A DNA stretch of 6,174 nt from JBBQKF01 sp038326615 (GTDB lineage: Bacteria; Bacillota; Clostridia; Saccharofermentanales; UBA5734): assembly GCA_038326615.1 (NCBI GenBank), contig JBBQKF010000141.1:1-6174 (forward strand). Reading direction: 5' to 3'. Of this stretch, positions 1 to 5,469 are shown piece by piece (positions within the stretch are counted from its first letter, which is position 1; each line of letters opens with the position of its first letter). The notes beneath the pieces are model-generated. The model was not told the DNA's origin, did no database searches, and worked only from the letters and a program-made list of their open reading frames with translations. A program made the position numbers and the translations under genes.

Positions 1-1
1 A

Positions 2-397
2 GATCCCCTCACAAGTCTTATTGGCGAGGGGGAGCAGCGTGAAGTTACATCAATGATTACCCGCATGATTGATCTCTTTAAATCCAGGAGCATCACTACG
101 TTTTTTACAAGTCTTGTTTCTGCAACCTTTCAAAGTAACACAAGTGGCGAAATAGGTGTTTCATCATTGATTGATACATGGATTATTGTGAGAATGGCAG
201 AAGATGATGAGGGCAGAAAACGCACCCGTGAAGTATTCATTGTTAAGTCTCGTGGCACTGACCATGATAGCGATGTCCACAAATTTATTTTGAGTGATGA
301 TGGAATTATTTTGATACCTTACGAAGAATCTACGTTTAGCGGCAATAAGAAAAAGAATTTTGATAAAAATGTTCCTGAGGATAAAAAAAATAAATAG
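2..397 (+). CDS. KaiC-family ATPase/kinase, C-terminal part (5' end outside window)
   Basis: The frame is open from base 2, so the gene begins before the window; the ATG at 53 is internal. The 131 visible residues match the end of a KaiC RecA-like domain: a DPLTSL strand (1-6), the stretch ITTFFTSL (31-38), then GVSSLIDT (52-59), and finally VKSRGTDHD (81-89) with FILSDDGI (95-102), equivalent to KMRGSxHD and FxISDKG of cyanobacterial KaiC. Aligning HISTITDT of Synechococcus KaiC with GVSSLIDT puts the autophosphorylation pair S431/T432 on Ser54-Ser55 here, while T426 falls on Gly. Known family members are hexameric ATPases with autokinase activity; outside cyanobacteria they are often tied to two-component signalling rather than a true clock. 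The protein ends in a short Lys/Asn-rich tail that does not resemble the KaiA-binding tail. It lies 6 bp before a CheB gene, so co-transcription is likely. Walker A/B and any first KaiC domain are out of view. Confidence 0.9.
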   Translation, partial: DPLTSLIGEGEQREVTSMITRMIDLFKSRSITTFFTSLVSATFQSNTSGEIGVSSLIDTWIIVRMAEDDEGRKRTREVFIVKSRGTDHDSDVHKFILSDDGIILIPYEESTFSGNKKKNFDKNVPEDKKNK

Positions 398-403
398 TAA
401 GCC

Positions 404-979
404 ATGAAAACAGTACAACCTAAATTCATTATAGGTATTGGCGGCTCTGCCGGAGCACTTAACGCATATAAAGCACTGTTGGAAGCCATGCCGCATAATA
501 CAGGTATGGCATTTGTTATTATTTCTCACATGAACCCCACCGCCCATAGTCTGTTAGCTAAAATACTGCAGAGGCACACGAAAATGTCAGTAACCGTGGC
601 TTCTGAGGCAATGCCGATCCTTGCGAATCATGTTTACGTAATTCCTCCGGACTCCGATCTTACTATGGAAAACTATCGCTTCAAAGTAATCTCACCTCGC
701 ACTGGCAGTCAAAAACAAGTAGATTTATTTTTCATTTCCTTGGCCAATGAAATGGGTGCACGTGCTGTCGGCATTATCCTTTCCGGATATGATGGCGATG
801 GCACAGTGGGCTGCAAACATATCAAAGCCAACGGAGGAAAAACTTTTGCTCAGGACATGTCTGCCGAAGTTGACTGCATGCCGCTCAGCGCTCAGGTAGC
901 TGGCTGTACTGATTTCGTTTTACCACTTAACAAAATTCCAGCTAAGCTAAAAAGATTGGCAGCTTTGCTTACAACTTAG
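404..979 (+). CDS. Stand-alone CheB-type methylesterase (no receiver domain)
   Basis: This 191-residue protein is a single CheB methylesterase domain, an alpha/beta hydrolase that in chemotaxis removes methyl groups from glutamyl methyl esters on receptors and can deamidate glutamine. The catalytic triad is visible: Ser15 in GIGGSAGAL, His42 in IISHMNP, and Asp132 in LSGYDGDGTVG. The family signatures VYVIPPD (77-83), FAQDMSAEVDCMP (148-160) and DFVLP (170-174) are also present. Its length is that of the domain alone, so the N-terminal receiver domain that controls classical CheB is absent. Such receiver-less forms usually occur near sensor kinases or CheR rather than in flagellar chemotaxis operons. 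The start follows the KaiC-like stop by 6 bp with no recognisable Shine-Dalgarno sequence. The true substrate is unknown; no receptor gene is in view. The pairing with KaiC suggests a signalling operon, but this is inference. Confidence 0.92.
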   Translation: MKTVQPKFIIGIGGSAGALNAYKALLEAMPHNTGMAFVIISHMNPTAHSLLAKILQRHTKMSVTVASEAMPILANHVYVIPPDSDLTMENYRFKVISPRTGSQKQVDLFFISLANEMGARAVGIILSGYDGDGTVGCKHIKANGGKTFAQDMSAEVDCMPLSAQVAGCTDFVLPLNKIPAKLKRLAALLTT

Positions 980-1072
980 AAACGAAGTCATAACTCTCGA
1001 AAGTCTTAAAGTGTGAGTTAAAAAAGACCAAAATAAAATTCAATTTTCAGAATGACTACTCAGAAGAACTAA

Positions 1073-1110
1073 ACTGTTTTGAAAATGCAAAAAGTCAAAA
1101 GCAGTTTTTT
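1073..1110 (+). terminator. Possible weak rho-independent terminator after CheB
   Basis: ACTGTTTTG (1073-1081) can pair with CAAAAGCAGT (1096-1105), leaving one bulged base and a 14-base loop. Six T residues follow at 1105-1110. It lies 94 bp after the CheB stop on the same strand, so it could end a KaiC-CheB transcript. The stem is AT-rich and the loop large, so stability is doubtful. Confidence 0.33.
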
Positions 1111-1219
1111 CAAAAAATTACAAGAAACAATAGAACTTTTTTTATTTACTTTGATTTTTCTACTGTCACAAATTTATACCGATAGGGTTTCTATATTAAC
1201 AAATTAGAAAGTGTGATTA

Positions 1220-1265
1220 ATGTAACAATTTAATTAAAACATGTAACAATCAGCTTATTGTACAT
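1220..1265. promoter_or_regulatory. Cluster of three ATGTAACAAT-type sites, candidate operator
   Basis: ATGTAACAAT occurs exactly at 1220-1229 and again at 1241-1250, a start-to-start distance of 21 bp, close to two helical turns. An inverted near-copy, ATTGTACAT (one base shorter than the exact inverse ATTGTTACAT), lies at 1257-1265. The second and third copies thus form an interrupted palindrome with a 6-base spacer. The cluster ends 91 bp before the DUF6629 start codon, a suitable place for a regulator to act on that promoter. No regulator gene is in the window. In such AT-rich DNA chance repeats are more likely, which limits confidence. Confidence 0.3.
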
Positions 1266-1356
1266 ACCTACTTTTACGTAATATTAAAACTTATTCAATC
1301 AAATAATAAAACCGATAATTTAGCTAAACAACTATTCATCTTAAAATCTAAAAAAT

Positions 1357-2019
1357 ATGTGTTTTTCAACAGAAGCAAGTTTTGCGGGTGGAATAATAAT
1401 TGCAAGTATTGGAGTTGCCGCAATTAAAAACGTTCATAAACCTTCTCAAATAGTATTTGCAAGCATCCCTTTATTTTTCGCATTTCAACAAATTGTTGAA
1501 GGTTTTGTATGGTTATCGTTACAACATCCCTATTTTGAGGGGATTGAAAGAATTGCAACTTATGCGTTTCTAATTATGGCTCAGGTTTTTTGGCCCGTGA
1601 TGATTCCACTTGCAGTTTTATTAATGGAGGAAAAGGAGAAGAGAAAAAAGTTATTGAGAGTTTTAGTGGGATCTGGAATAATATTGTCATTGTATTATAT
1701 CGTCTGTTTAATTTTAATTCCTGTAAATCCCGAAATCAGCGGCTATCATATTGAATATGTAGAAATAATGCCTAAGACATTGCAATTCACAGCATTCTCA
1801 ATATATTTGATTACTTCCATTGCACCACTTTTTATTTCAACAGTGAAAAGAGTCTATTTGTTGGGCATATTAATGAGTTTTTCTTGTTTAGTAACCTTGA
1901 TATTTTTTACTCAATTCCTCACATCCGTGTGGTGTTTTTTTGCAGCAACTATAAGTTTGGTGATATTCTGGATACTCAGGGATGCAAGAAAGAAGTTCTT
2001 ATTTTATAAATCCAGATGA
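1357..2019 (+). CDS. DUF6629 family integral membrane protein
   Basis: The 220-residue product begins MCFSTEASF, the hallmark N-terminus of the uncharacterised DUF6629 family (usual form MCFSxxASF), which fixes the ATG at 1357. Seven hydrophobic segments are visible at about residues 8-23, 33-55, 67-90, 102-122, 142-161, 166-187 and 189-207, with basic stretches at 92-99 and 209-220 that suggest cytosolic loops or ends. Conserved-looking polar residues lie inside segment 2 (QQIVEGFVW, 44-52), and VWCFFAA (191-197) lies in segment 7. No signal peptide, enzyme motif or nucleotide-binding motif is seen, and I cannot assign a function. The gene stands alone: a 377-bp gap precedes it and a strong terminator follows about 100 bp downstream, so it is probably monocistronic. 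The leader is A-rich with no Shine-Dalgarno sequence. Its base composition is lower in GC than the KaiC/CheB pair. Confidence 0.85.
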   Translation: MCFSTEASFAGGIIIASIGVAAIKNVHKPSQIVFASIPLFFAFQQIVEGFVWLSLQHPYFEGIERIATYAFLIMAQVFWPVMIPLAVLLMEEKEKRKKLLRVLVGSGIILSLYYIVCLILIPVNPEISGYHIEYVEIMPKTLQFTAFSIYLITSIAPLFISTVKRVYLLGILMSFSCLVTLIFFTQFLTSVWCFFAATISLVIFWILRDARKKFLFYKSR

Positions 2020-2070
2020 AATAAGTTATTGAAATTGTGTTATTTAGTATTCCCTGAAAAAGATTCAACC

Positions 2071-2113
2071 ACATAGAATTCACATAGATAGATAGACAGC
2101 AACTCATAGAATT
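2071..2113. repeat. CATAGA short repeat patch
   Basis: ACATAGA occurs at 2071-2077 and 2082-2088, CATAGAATT at 2072-2080 and 2105-2113, and a TAGATAGATAGA tract lies between at 2085-2096. The patch begins about 50 bp after the DUF6629 stop and ends just before the terminator. No complementary TCTATG arm is present, so it does not form a hairpin on its own. It may be simple-sequence drift or the relic of a dispersed intergenic repeat. Confidence 0.4.
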
Positions 2114-2118
2114 AAACT

Positions 2119-2164
2119 ATAAAAAATGCTTGTAAACGCATTAGCACTTACAGGCATTTTTTAT
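2119..2164 (+). terminator. Strong bidirectional rho-independent terminator
   Basis: The arm ATAAAAAATGCTTGTAA (2119-2135) pairs with TTACAGGCATTTTTTAT (2148-2164), giving 17 pairs with one G-T wobble and a 12-base loop. A run of six T ends the right arm, and six A begin the left arm, so it can work on both strands. On the + strand it lies 100 bp after the DUF6629 stop; on the minus strand it would stop transcripts coming through from the ATPase side. Confidence 0.78.
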
Positions 2165-2165
2165 T

Positions 2166-2201
2166 CTCTTGCGAAAAAAAAAAAATCACTCTTTGCAAGA
2201 G
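2166..2201. repeat. Second hairpin next to the terminator
   Basis: CTCTTGC (2166-2172) is the exact inverse of GCAAGAG (2195-2201). The loop contains a run of twelve A (2174-2185) and the stem can extend by AAA/TTT if G2173 is bulged. It begins two bases after the terminator hairpin. Read on the minus strand, the stem's first arm is followed by the A-run complement as a T-run inside the loop, which is not the usual terminator layout, so a role is uncertain. Confidence 0.45.
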
Positions 2202-2231
2202 TATTCATTACTGCCTAATTTAATTATGCAA

Positions 2232-2324
2232 CTAGGCAAGCATAGCTTTGCATTCAGTAGCACATTTGCGACAAGCTTCTGCACATACTTTGCAATGTTT
2301 CATGTCAGTTGCCCAATATTTTAT
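2232..2324 (-). pseudogene. Relic of four-helix-bundle copper-binding protein (DUF326/Csp), C-terminal end only
   Basis: The minus strand reads an open segment of 30 codons ending in TAG (2232-2234). Its core is MKHCKVCAEACRKCATEC, with Cys at positions 4, 7, 11, 14 and 18 counted from the Met at 2303. This HCxxCAxACRKCAxEC spacing is the typical last helix of DUF326 copper-storage/binding proteins, which bind many Cu(I) ions through cysteines lining a four-helix bundle and are normally about 110-130 residues. Upstream of that Met the frame still reads a plausible family-like WATD, then meets a stop at 2325-2327 followed by AT-rich DNA. No further cysteine motifs are found in any minus-strand frame up to the long hairpin, so the first three helices are missing. 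The ATG at 2303 could make a 23-residue peptide, but homology extending upstream argues for a truncated gene. It lies downstream of the cation ATPase on the same strand; a functional link is only a guess. Confidence 0.6.
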
Positions 2325-2416
2325 TTAATGTTTTTTATCATTATTTTTTTGTTTTTTCAGTATCACTGGAATATCGGTGGAGGATCATCTATGCGAGTAG
2401 GATCATTTTTTTCTGG

Positions 2417-2485
2417 TTAATTTCCTCCGGGCTTAGGTGTGGTAGGGTCAGGGTTTTTATCTGGCTTTACTGGTGGAGGGTGTAA
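2417..2485 (-). pseudogene. Proline-rich reading segment without a start, possible gene-end relic
   Basis: Between an in-frame stop at 2486-2488 and a TAA at 2417-2419, the minus strand reads 22 codons containing PPPVKPDKNPDPTTPKPGG. The regular Pro/Asp/Lys pattern resembles disordered tails of small bacterial proteins, and in random AT-rich DNA such a proline run is unusual. There is no ATG, GTG or TTG start in the segment and I cannot name a parent protein, so it may be only the end of a decayed gene or chance. Confidence 0.22.
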
Positions 2486-2497
2486 TTAGCAAATTTA

Positions 2498-2535
2498 TTT
2501 TCACCAGTTTTTCGCAATTGCTTTTCGCCAGTTTT
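2498..2535. repeat. 14-bp direct repeat pair
   Basis: TTTTCACCAGTTTT (2498-2511) and TTTTCGCCAGTTTT (2522-2535) match at 13 of 14 positions with a 24-bp period. The 8-bp palindrome GCAATTGC sits between them at 2514-2521. No promoter or gene start is adjacent, so the role is unknown; a small local duplication is the simplest reading. Confidence 0.45.
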
Positions 2536-2564
2536 GATTAAAAAAATATAAGAACGTCTCTTGT

Positions 2565-2635
2565 TTTAGAGAACACCTGCTCGCTTCGGTAGCTCCACTA
2601 AGTTCCGCTCCCTACGCGAGCAGGTGTTCTCTAAA
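2565..2635. repeat. Long hairpin with perfect 20-bp stem
   Basis: TTTAGAGAACACCTGCTCGC (2565-2584) is the exact inverse of the bases at 2616-2635. Inside, after a symmetrical 3-by-3 internal loop (TTC/TAC), GGTAGC (2588-2593) and GCTCCC (2607-2612) form five more pairs around one mismatch, leaving a 13-base apical loop. The structure is far more GC-rich than its surroundings. It lies 60 bp past the ATPase stop but has no T-run on either side, so it is not a standard intrinsic terminator. It may be a dispersed intergenic palindrome, a small non-autonomous element or an RNA-stabilising structure at the ATPase mRNA end. Confidence 0.85.
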
Positions 2636-2694
2636 CTATATTTATTACATTTTTATCTAAGTTTTTCTTTGAATTGTTAGCGGATGTATATACG

Positions 2695-5421
2695 TTAATT
2701 TGTTAATTTCCATTGCACTTTCAATTTATTGCGCAGATATTTCTCAACTGCAATGATTGAATAAATTATTAATCCCGTTGCTATTATAAACAACCAATCC
2801 GTTAGATCAATGGGGGTTGTGTGAAAAGCCAGATTCATAAAAGGAGCATAGGTAAAAAGAAGCTGCAACAGAATCATTGATACAACACCAAACCATAAAA
2901 AAGGATTGCTGAAAACGCCAATTTTAAACATAGAATATTGTAATGAGCGGCAATTAAACAAATAAAACAGTTCCCCGAATACAAATATGTTAACAGCTAT
3001 GGTACGGGCTAATTCTATACTTCGGCCTTGCTGTATGGCATATGCAAAAAATCCAAATGCACCCGCGCATAACAAGATGCCTACAATAACAATACGGATG
3101 ATTAGAGCAGATGTTAAAATGGGTTGATTGCTCTTACGCGGTGGACGGGTCATTACATCTGGTTCAATTTTTTCAAAAGCGAGCATTAACCCCAGTAGAA
3201 TGGCTGTTGTCATATTTATCCAAAGAATTTGAACGGGAAGTATAGGCAATGCAACTCCCGACGCAACTGCCAATAAAATAACCAGGCCTTCGCCAAAATT
3301 TGTAGGCAGTGTCCAGGTAATAAACTTTTTAAGATTATCAAAAACACCACGTCCTTCTTCCACTGCTGCTTCAATTGTTGAAAAATTATCGTCTGTGAGT
3401 ATCATGTCAGCAGTCTCTTTTGCTACATCAGTACCTGTAATTCCCATAGCAATACCAATATTGGCCTGCCGCAGTGAAGGAGCATCATTAACTCCATCAC
3501 CGGTCATGGCAACCACATCGCCATTATGCTGCAGGGCTTTTACCAACCTGAGTTTGTGTTCAGGAGTAACCCTAGCAAACACATTCACGTGTTTTACTAT
3601 ATCAATAAGCTCATTGTCGGATAATTCGGCAATGCGTTTGCCATTAAGCACCTGAGATACTGATTTACTGACATGTTCATTAATAATTCCTATTTGGTAA
3701 GCAATAGAAAGTGCCGTTATTTCATGGTCGCCGGTAATCATTTTAACTTTTATCCCTGCGTTATGACAAATCTGAATGGCACTTATAGCCTCAGGTCGAG
3801 GAGGGTCAATCATTGCTTGAAGACCCAAAAAGACTAAATTCTCAGATATATCTGAATGACTAATTTCTGTTTTTGATTTATCAACCAGCAAAGAAGCAAA
3901 TGCAAGTACACGCAAGCCTTTTTTTGCTAATTCATGAGTGGAATCTAAAATCTTGTTTACATCAATATTTTCAATCCCTCCAGATGGAAGTAGCATTTTT
4001 GAACTACGGGAAATTATACTCTCAACCGAACCTTTAATATAAATAATATTATTTTGCTTATTAGGATTCTTATGAAGGGTAGCCATATATTGATATTCAG
4101 ATTCAAAAGGGATGCTATCAATACGAGGTTTTTCTTTTTGCGCATATTCGCGGGAGAGTCCGTATTTACTTGCAGATACAAGCAGAGAACCTTCGGTTGG
4201 ATCGCCCTCAATACGCCAATTGTTATCAATTGAAACCAAATTGGAGTCGTTGCATAGCATACCCGCAATCAAACACTCTTTTAATAAAATGTCATCAAGT
4301 GGATTGACATTCTGTATGTTGGATAGAAATTCTCCTTTGGGTTCATAACCAATCCCTGTAATTTCAAATGAATTAGTGGATGTAAAAATATGCTGAACGG
4401 TCATCTGATTTTTAGTAAGCGTGCCGGTTTTATCAGAACAAATAACATTCGTGCTCCCAAGGGTTTCAATTGCGGGCAGTTTTCTGATAATGGCATTCCT
4501 TTTTGCCATTTTTGATACGCCAATAGCAAGAGTGATTGTGAGCGCTGCTGGCAATCCTTCGGGTATGGCTCCAACAGCAAGTGCTACTGCGGCCATAAAC
4601 ATTTCAAGCAGGTTCTCGCCTCGTACAACTCCAAATACAAACGTAATCGCGGCAAGAGTTAAAATAATGTACAAAAGTAATTTACTGAAACCGGCTATTA
4701 GTTTGGTTAAAGGGGTCTCAAGAATATCTGCAGTGGCAATCATCTGATTTATTTTGCCAATTTCTGTTGCATTTCCTATAGAAACAACAACACCTGTGCC
4801 AATACCATATGTTGCTAATGTTGATGAGTAAACCATATTTGAGCGTTCGGCAAGGGTTGTATTTTCTTCCAGCACGTTCAAATTTTTGATAACAGGCACA
4901 GATTCGCCAGTTAATGCCGATTCGTCAATTTGTAATTCACGCACATGAATAAGTCTGATATCAGCCGGGGCTTTATCACCCGATTTTAAAAGAACTATAT
5001 CCCCAATGGTTAATTGCGAGGCGGATATTCTTTGTCTTTTCCCATCACGAATTACATTTGCCTCTTTTGATATGGATTTGCCTAATGATTCGATAGCTTT
5101 TCTGGCCTTAGCTTCCTGTGTAAAGCTAATTGTAGCGTTTACCAAAACGACCCCAAAGATTACCAGAGAATCAGCCCACTCTTTTAAAAAACCAGTAATT
5201 ATTGAAGCTCCAATAAGAATATATATCAAAGGTTGATTAAATTGACCCAGGAACAAAATTAGAGGATGAGTGCCCCTTTTCTGCTTTATTTCATTTAAGC
5301 CATAAAGATTCTGCCGCCGAAGCACTTCAGAGGATGATAATCCAATTTCAATATTCGTCTCATATTCTTTTAAAAAAACATCGGATTGCATGTTAAATGG
5401 TTGTTTTTTAATATTTTCCAT
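2695..5421 (-). CDS. P2-type cation-transporting ATPase (calcium-pump-like)
   Basis: This complete 908-residue membrane pump couples ATP hydrolysis to cation transport through a phospho-aspartate intermediate. In order: N-terminal actuator part; M1-M2 (about 62-101); actuator loop with TGES (171-174); M3-M4 (246-293) with the PEGLP ion-site motif (287-291, Glu288); phosphorylation motif DKTGTLT with Asp330; nucleotide-binding domain with GDPTEG (406-411) and KGSVE (463-467, Lys463); DPPRPE (539-544); TGDH (563-566); hinge TGDGVNDAP (640-648); and M5-M10 (about 702-893). The N-terminus lacks metal-binding CxxC repeats, which excludes a P1B heavy-metal pump. Compared with SERCA, M5 keeps Asn708 and Glu711 and M6 keeps Asn736, but the M6 aspartate position (SERCA D800) is Ala740, in NMTTAILL. 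The substrate is therefore uncertain: Ca2+ is the default family guess, Na+, K+ or H+ are possible. The start has an A-rich leader and no Shine-Dalgarno sequence. The gene sits 38 bp downstream of a disrupted transposase on the same strand. Confidence 0.95.
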   Translation of the reverse strand: MENIKKQPFNMQSDVFLKEYETNIEIGLSSSEVLRRQNLYGLNEIKQKRGTHPLILFLGQFNQPLIYILIGASIITGFLKEWADSLVIFGVVLVNATISFTQEAKARKAIESLGKSISKEANVIRDGKRQRISASQLTIGDIVLLKSGDKAPADIRLIHVRELQIDESALTGESVPVIKNLNVLEENTTLAERSNMVYSSTLATYGIGTGVVVSIGNATEIGKINQMIATADILETPLTKLIAGFSKLLLYIILTLAAITFVFGVVRGENLLEMFMAAVALAVGAIPEGLPAALTITLAIGVSKMAKRNAIIRKLPAIETLGSTNVICSDKTGTLTKNQMTVQHIFTSTNSFEITGIGYEPKGEFLSNIQNVNPLDDILLKECLIAGMLCNDSNLVSIDNNWRIEGDPTEGSLLVSASKYGLSREYAQKEKPRIDSIPFESEYQYMATLHKNPNKQNNIIYIKGSVESIISRSSKMLLPSGGIENIDVNKILDSTHELAKKGLRVLAFASLLVDKSKTEISHSDISENLVFLGLQAMIDPPRPEAISAIQICHNAGIKVKMITGDHEITALSIAYQIGIINEHVSKSVSQVLNGKRIAELSDNELIDIVKHVNVFARVTPEHKLRLVKALQHNGDVVAMTGDGVNDAPSLRQANIGIAMGITGTDVAKETADMILTDDNFSTIEAAVEEGRGVFDNLKKFITWTLPTNFGEGLVILLAVASGVALPILPVQILWINMTTAILLGLMLAFEKIEPDVMTRPPRKSNQPILTSALIIRIVIVGILLCAGAFGFFAYAIQQGRSIELARTIAVNIFVFGELFYLFNCRSLQYSMFKIGVFSNPFLWFGVVSMILLQLLFTYAPFMNLAFHTTPIDLTDWLFIIATGLIIYSIIAVEKYLRNKLKVQWKLTN

Positions 5422-5459
5422 AAATTATTTTTTCATTTATATTATATGACTGTCCGTTA
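5422..5459. mobile_element. Presumed IS1595-type element end between transposase and ATPase
   Basis: The 38 bp between the transposase stop and the ATPase ATG should contain the element's terminal inverted repeat, because these elements end close to the transposase stop. The block GACTGTCCGTTAT (5448-5460) is the most GC-rich part and the best candidate, but the partner end lies outside the window, so the exact boundary and target duplication cannot be fixed. Confidence 0.4.
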
Positions 5460-5469
5460 TTAATACCAA
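5441..5469 (-). promoter_or_regulatory. Sigma70-like promoter candidate for the ATPase
   Basis: On the minus strand TTGGTA (5469-5464) is followed after exactly 17 bases by TATAAT (5446-5441), a perfect -10 box with a 4-of-6 -35 box. Transcription would begin near 5434, giving a leader of about a dozen bases before the ATPase ATG at 5421. The -35 box overlaps the last codons of the transposase, so it belongs to insertion-sequence DNA. Bacteroidota usually recognise TTTG/TAnnTTTG instead, and AT-rich DNA yields chance TATAAT boxes, so activity is uncertain. Confidence 0.4.

Larger units (their letters stand above)
980..1356. other. AT-rich intergenic region between CheB and DUF6629 genes
   Basis: These 377 bases contain no convincing coding frame on either strand; the longest starts stop within a few codons (for example ATG at 1053 ends after six codons). 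The base composition becomes much more AT-rich than in the KaiC/CheB genes. A weak hairpin-plus-T-run lies at 1073-1110 and a cluster of repeated sites at 1220-1265; both are listed separately. A short inverted repeat, TAACTC (991-996) with GAGTTA (1015-1020), lies just after the CheB stop but is not followed by a T-run. The promoter of the DUF6629 gene must be here. TACTTTTA at 1269-1276 differs only in its last base from the Bacteroidota -7 consensus TAnnTTTG, but I see no matching -33 element, so I do not call it. Confidence 0.7.
2020..2694. other. Convergent intergenic region with hairpins and gene relics
   Basis: This 675-bp gap separates two convergent genes. It holds no complete gene. 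Going left to right it contains a small CATAGA-type repeat patch, a bidirectional terminator with a second hairpin beside it, a minus-strand relic of a copper-binding protein, a proline-rich minus-strand segment without a start codon, a 14-bp direct repeat pair and a long inverted repeat. Each is listed separately. An open frame on the + strand starting with TTG at 2169 is antisense to the cysteine-rich relic and looks spurious. Confidence 0.7.

Noticed and set aside
164..547. Minus-strand open frame of 127 codons across the KaiC/CheB junction
   Set aside because: It is antisense to two well-supported genes and shows no family motif.
991..1020. Inverted repeat TAACTC/GAGTTA after the CheB stop as a terminator
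   Set aside because: Only six pairs with an 18-base loop, and the bases after it are A, not T.
1071..1356. CRISPR array or tandem repeat array
   Set aside because: Only two exact copies of a 10-mer plus one inverted near-copy are present; there are no regular spacers.
2169..2420. Open frame of 83 codons on the + strand starting with TTG
   Set aside because: It starts inside a homopolymer hairpin, has no plausible leader, is antisense to the cysteine-rich relic, and its hydrophobic Phe/Ile content is what AT-rich DNA gives by chance.
2565..2635. Integron attC site
   Set aside because: The length suits, but the ends do not carry the RYYYAAC/GTTRRRY core boxes and the stem is perfect, without the unpaired bases attC needs.
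2565..2635. Standard intrinsic terminator of the ATPase
   Set aside because: The stem is strong but neither strand has a T-run directly after it.
3395..5236. Several + strand open frames and one extra minus-strand frame inside the ATPase gene
   Set aside because: All overlap a complete P-type ATPase with every catalytic motif in place, and none has recognisable domains.
5425..5436. Upstream three-codon reading frame (Met-Lys-Lys-stop) before the ATPase start
   Set aside because: It is too short to judge, lies in A-rich leader DNA, and would sit at the very 5' end of the predicted transcript.
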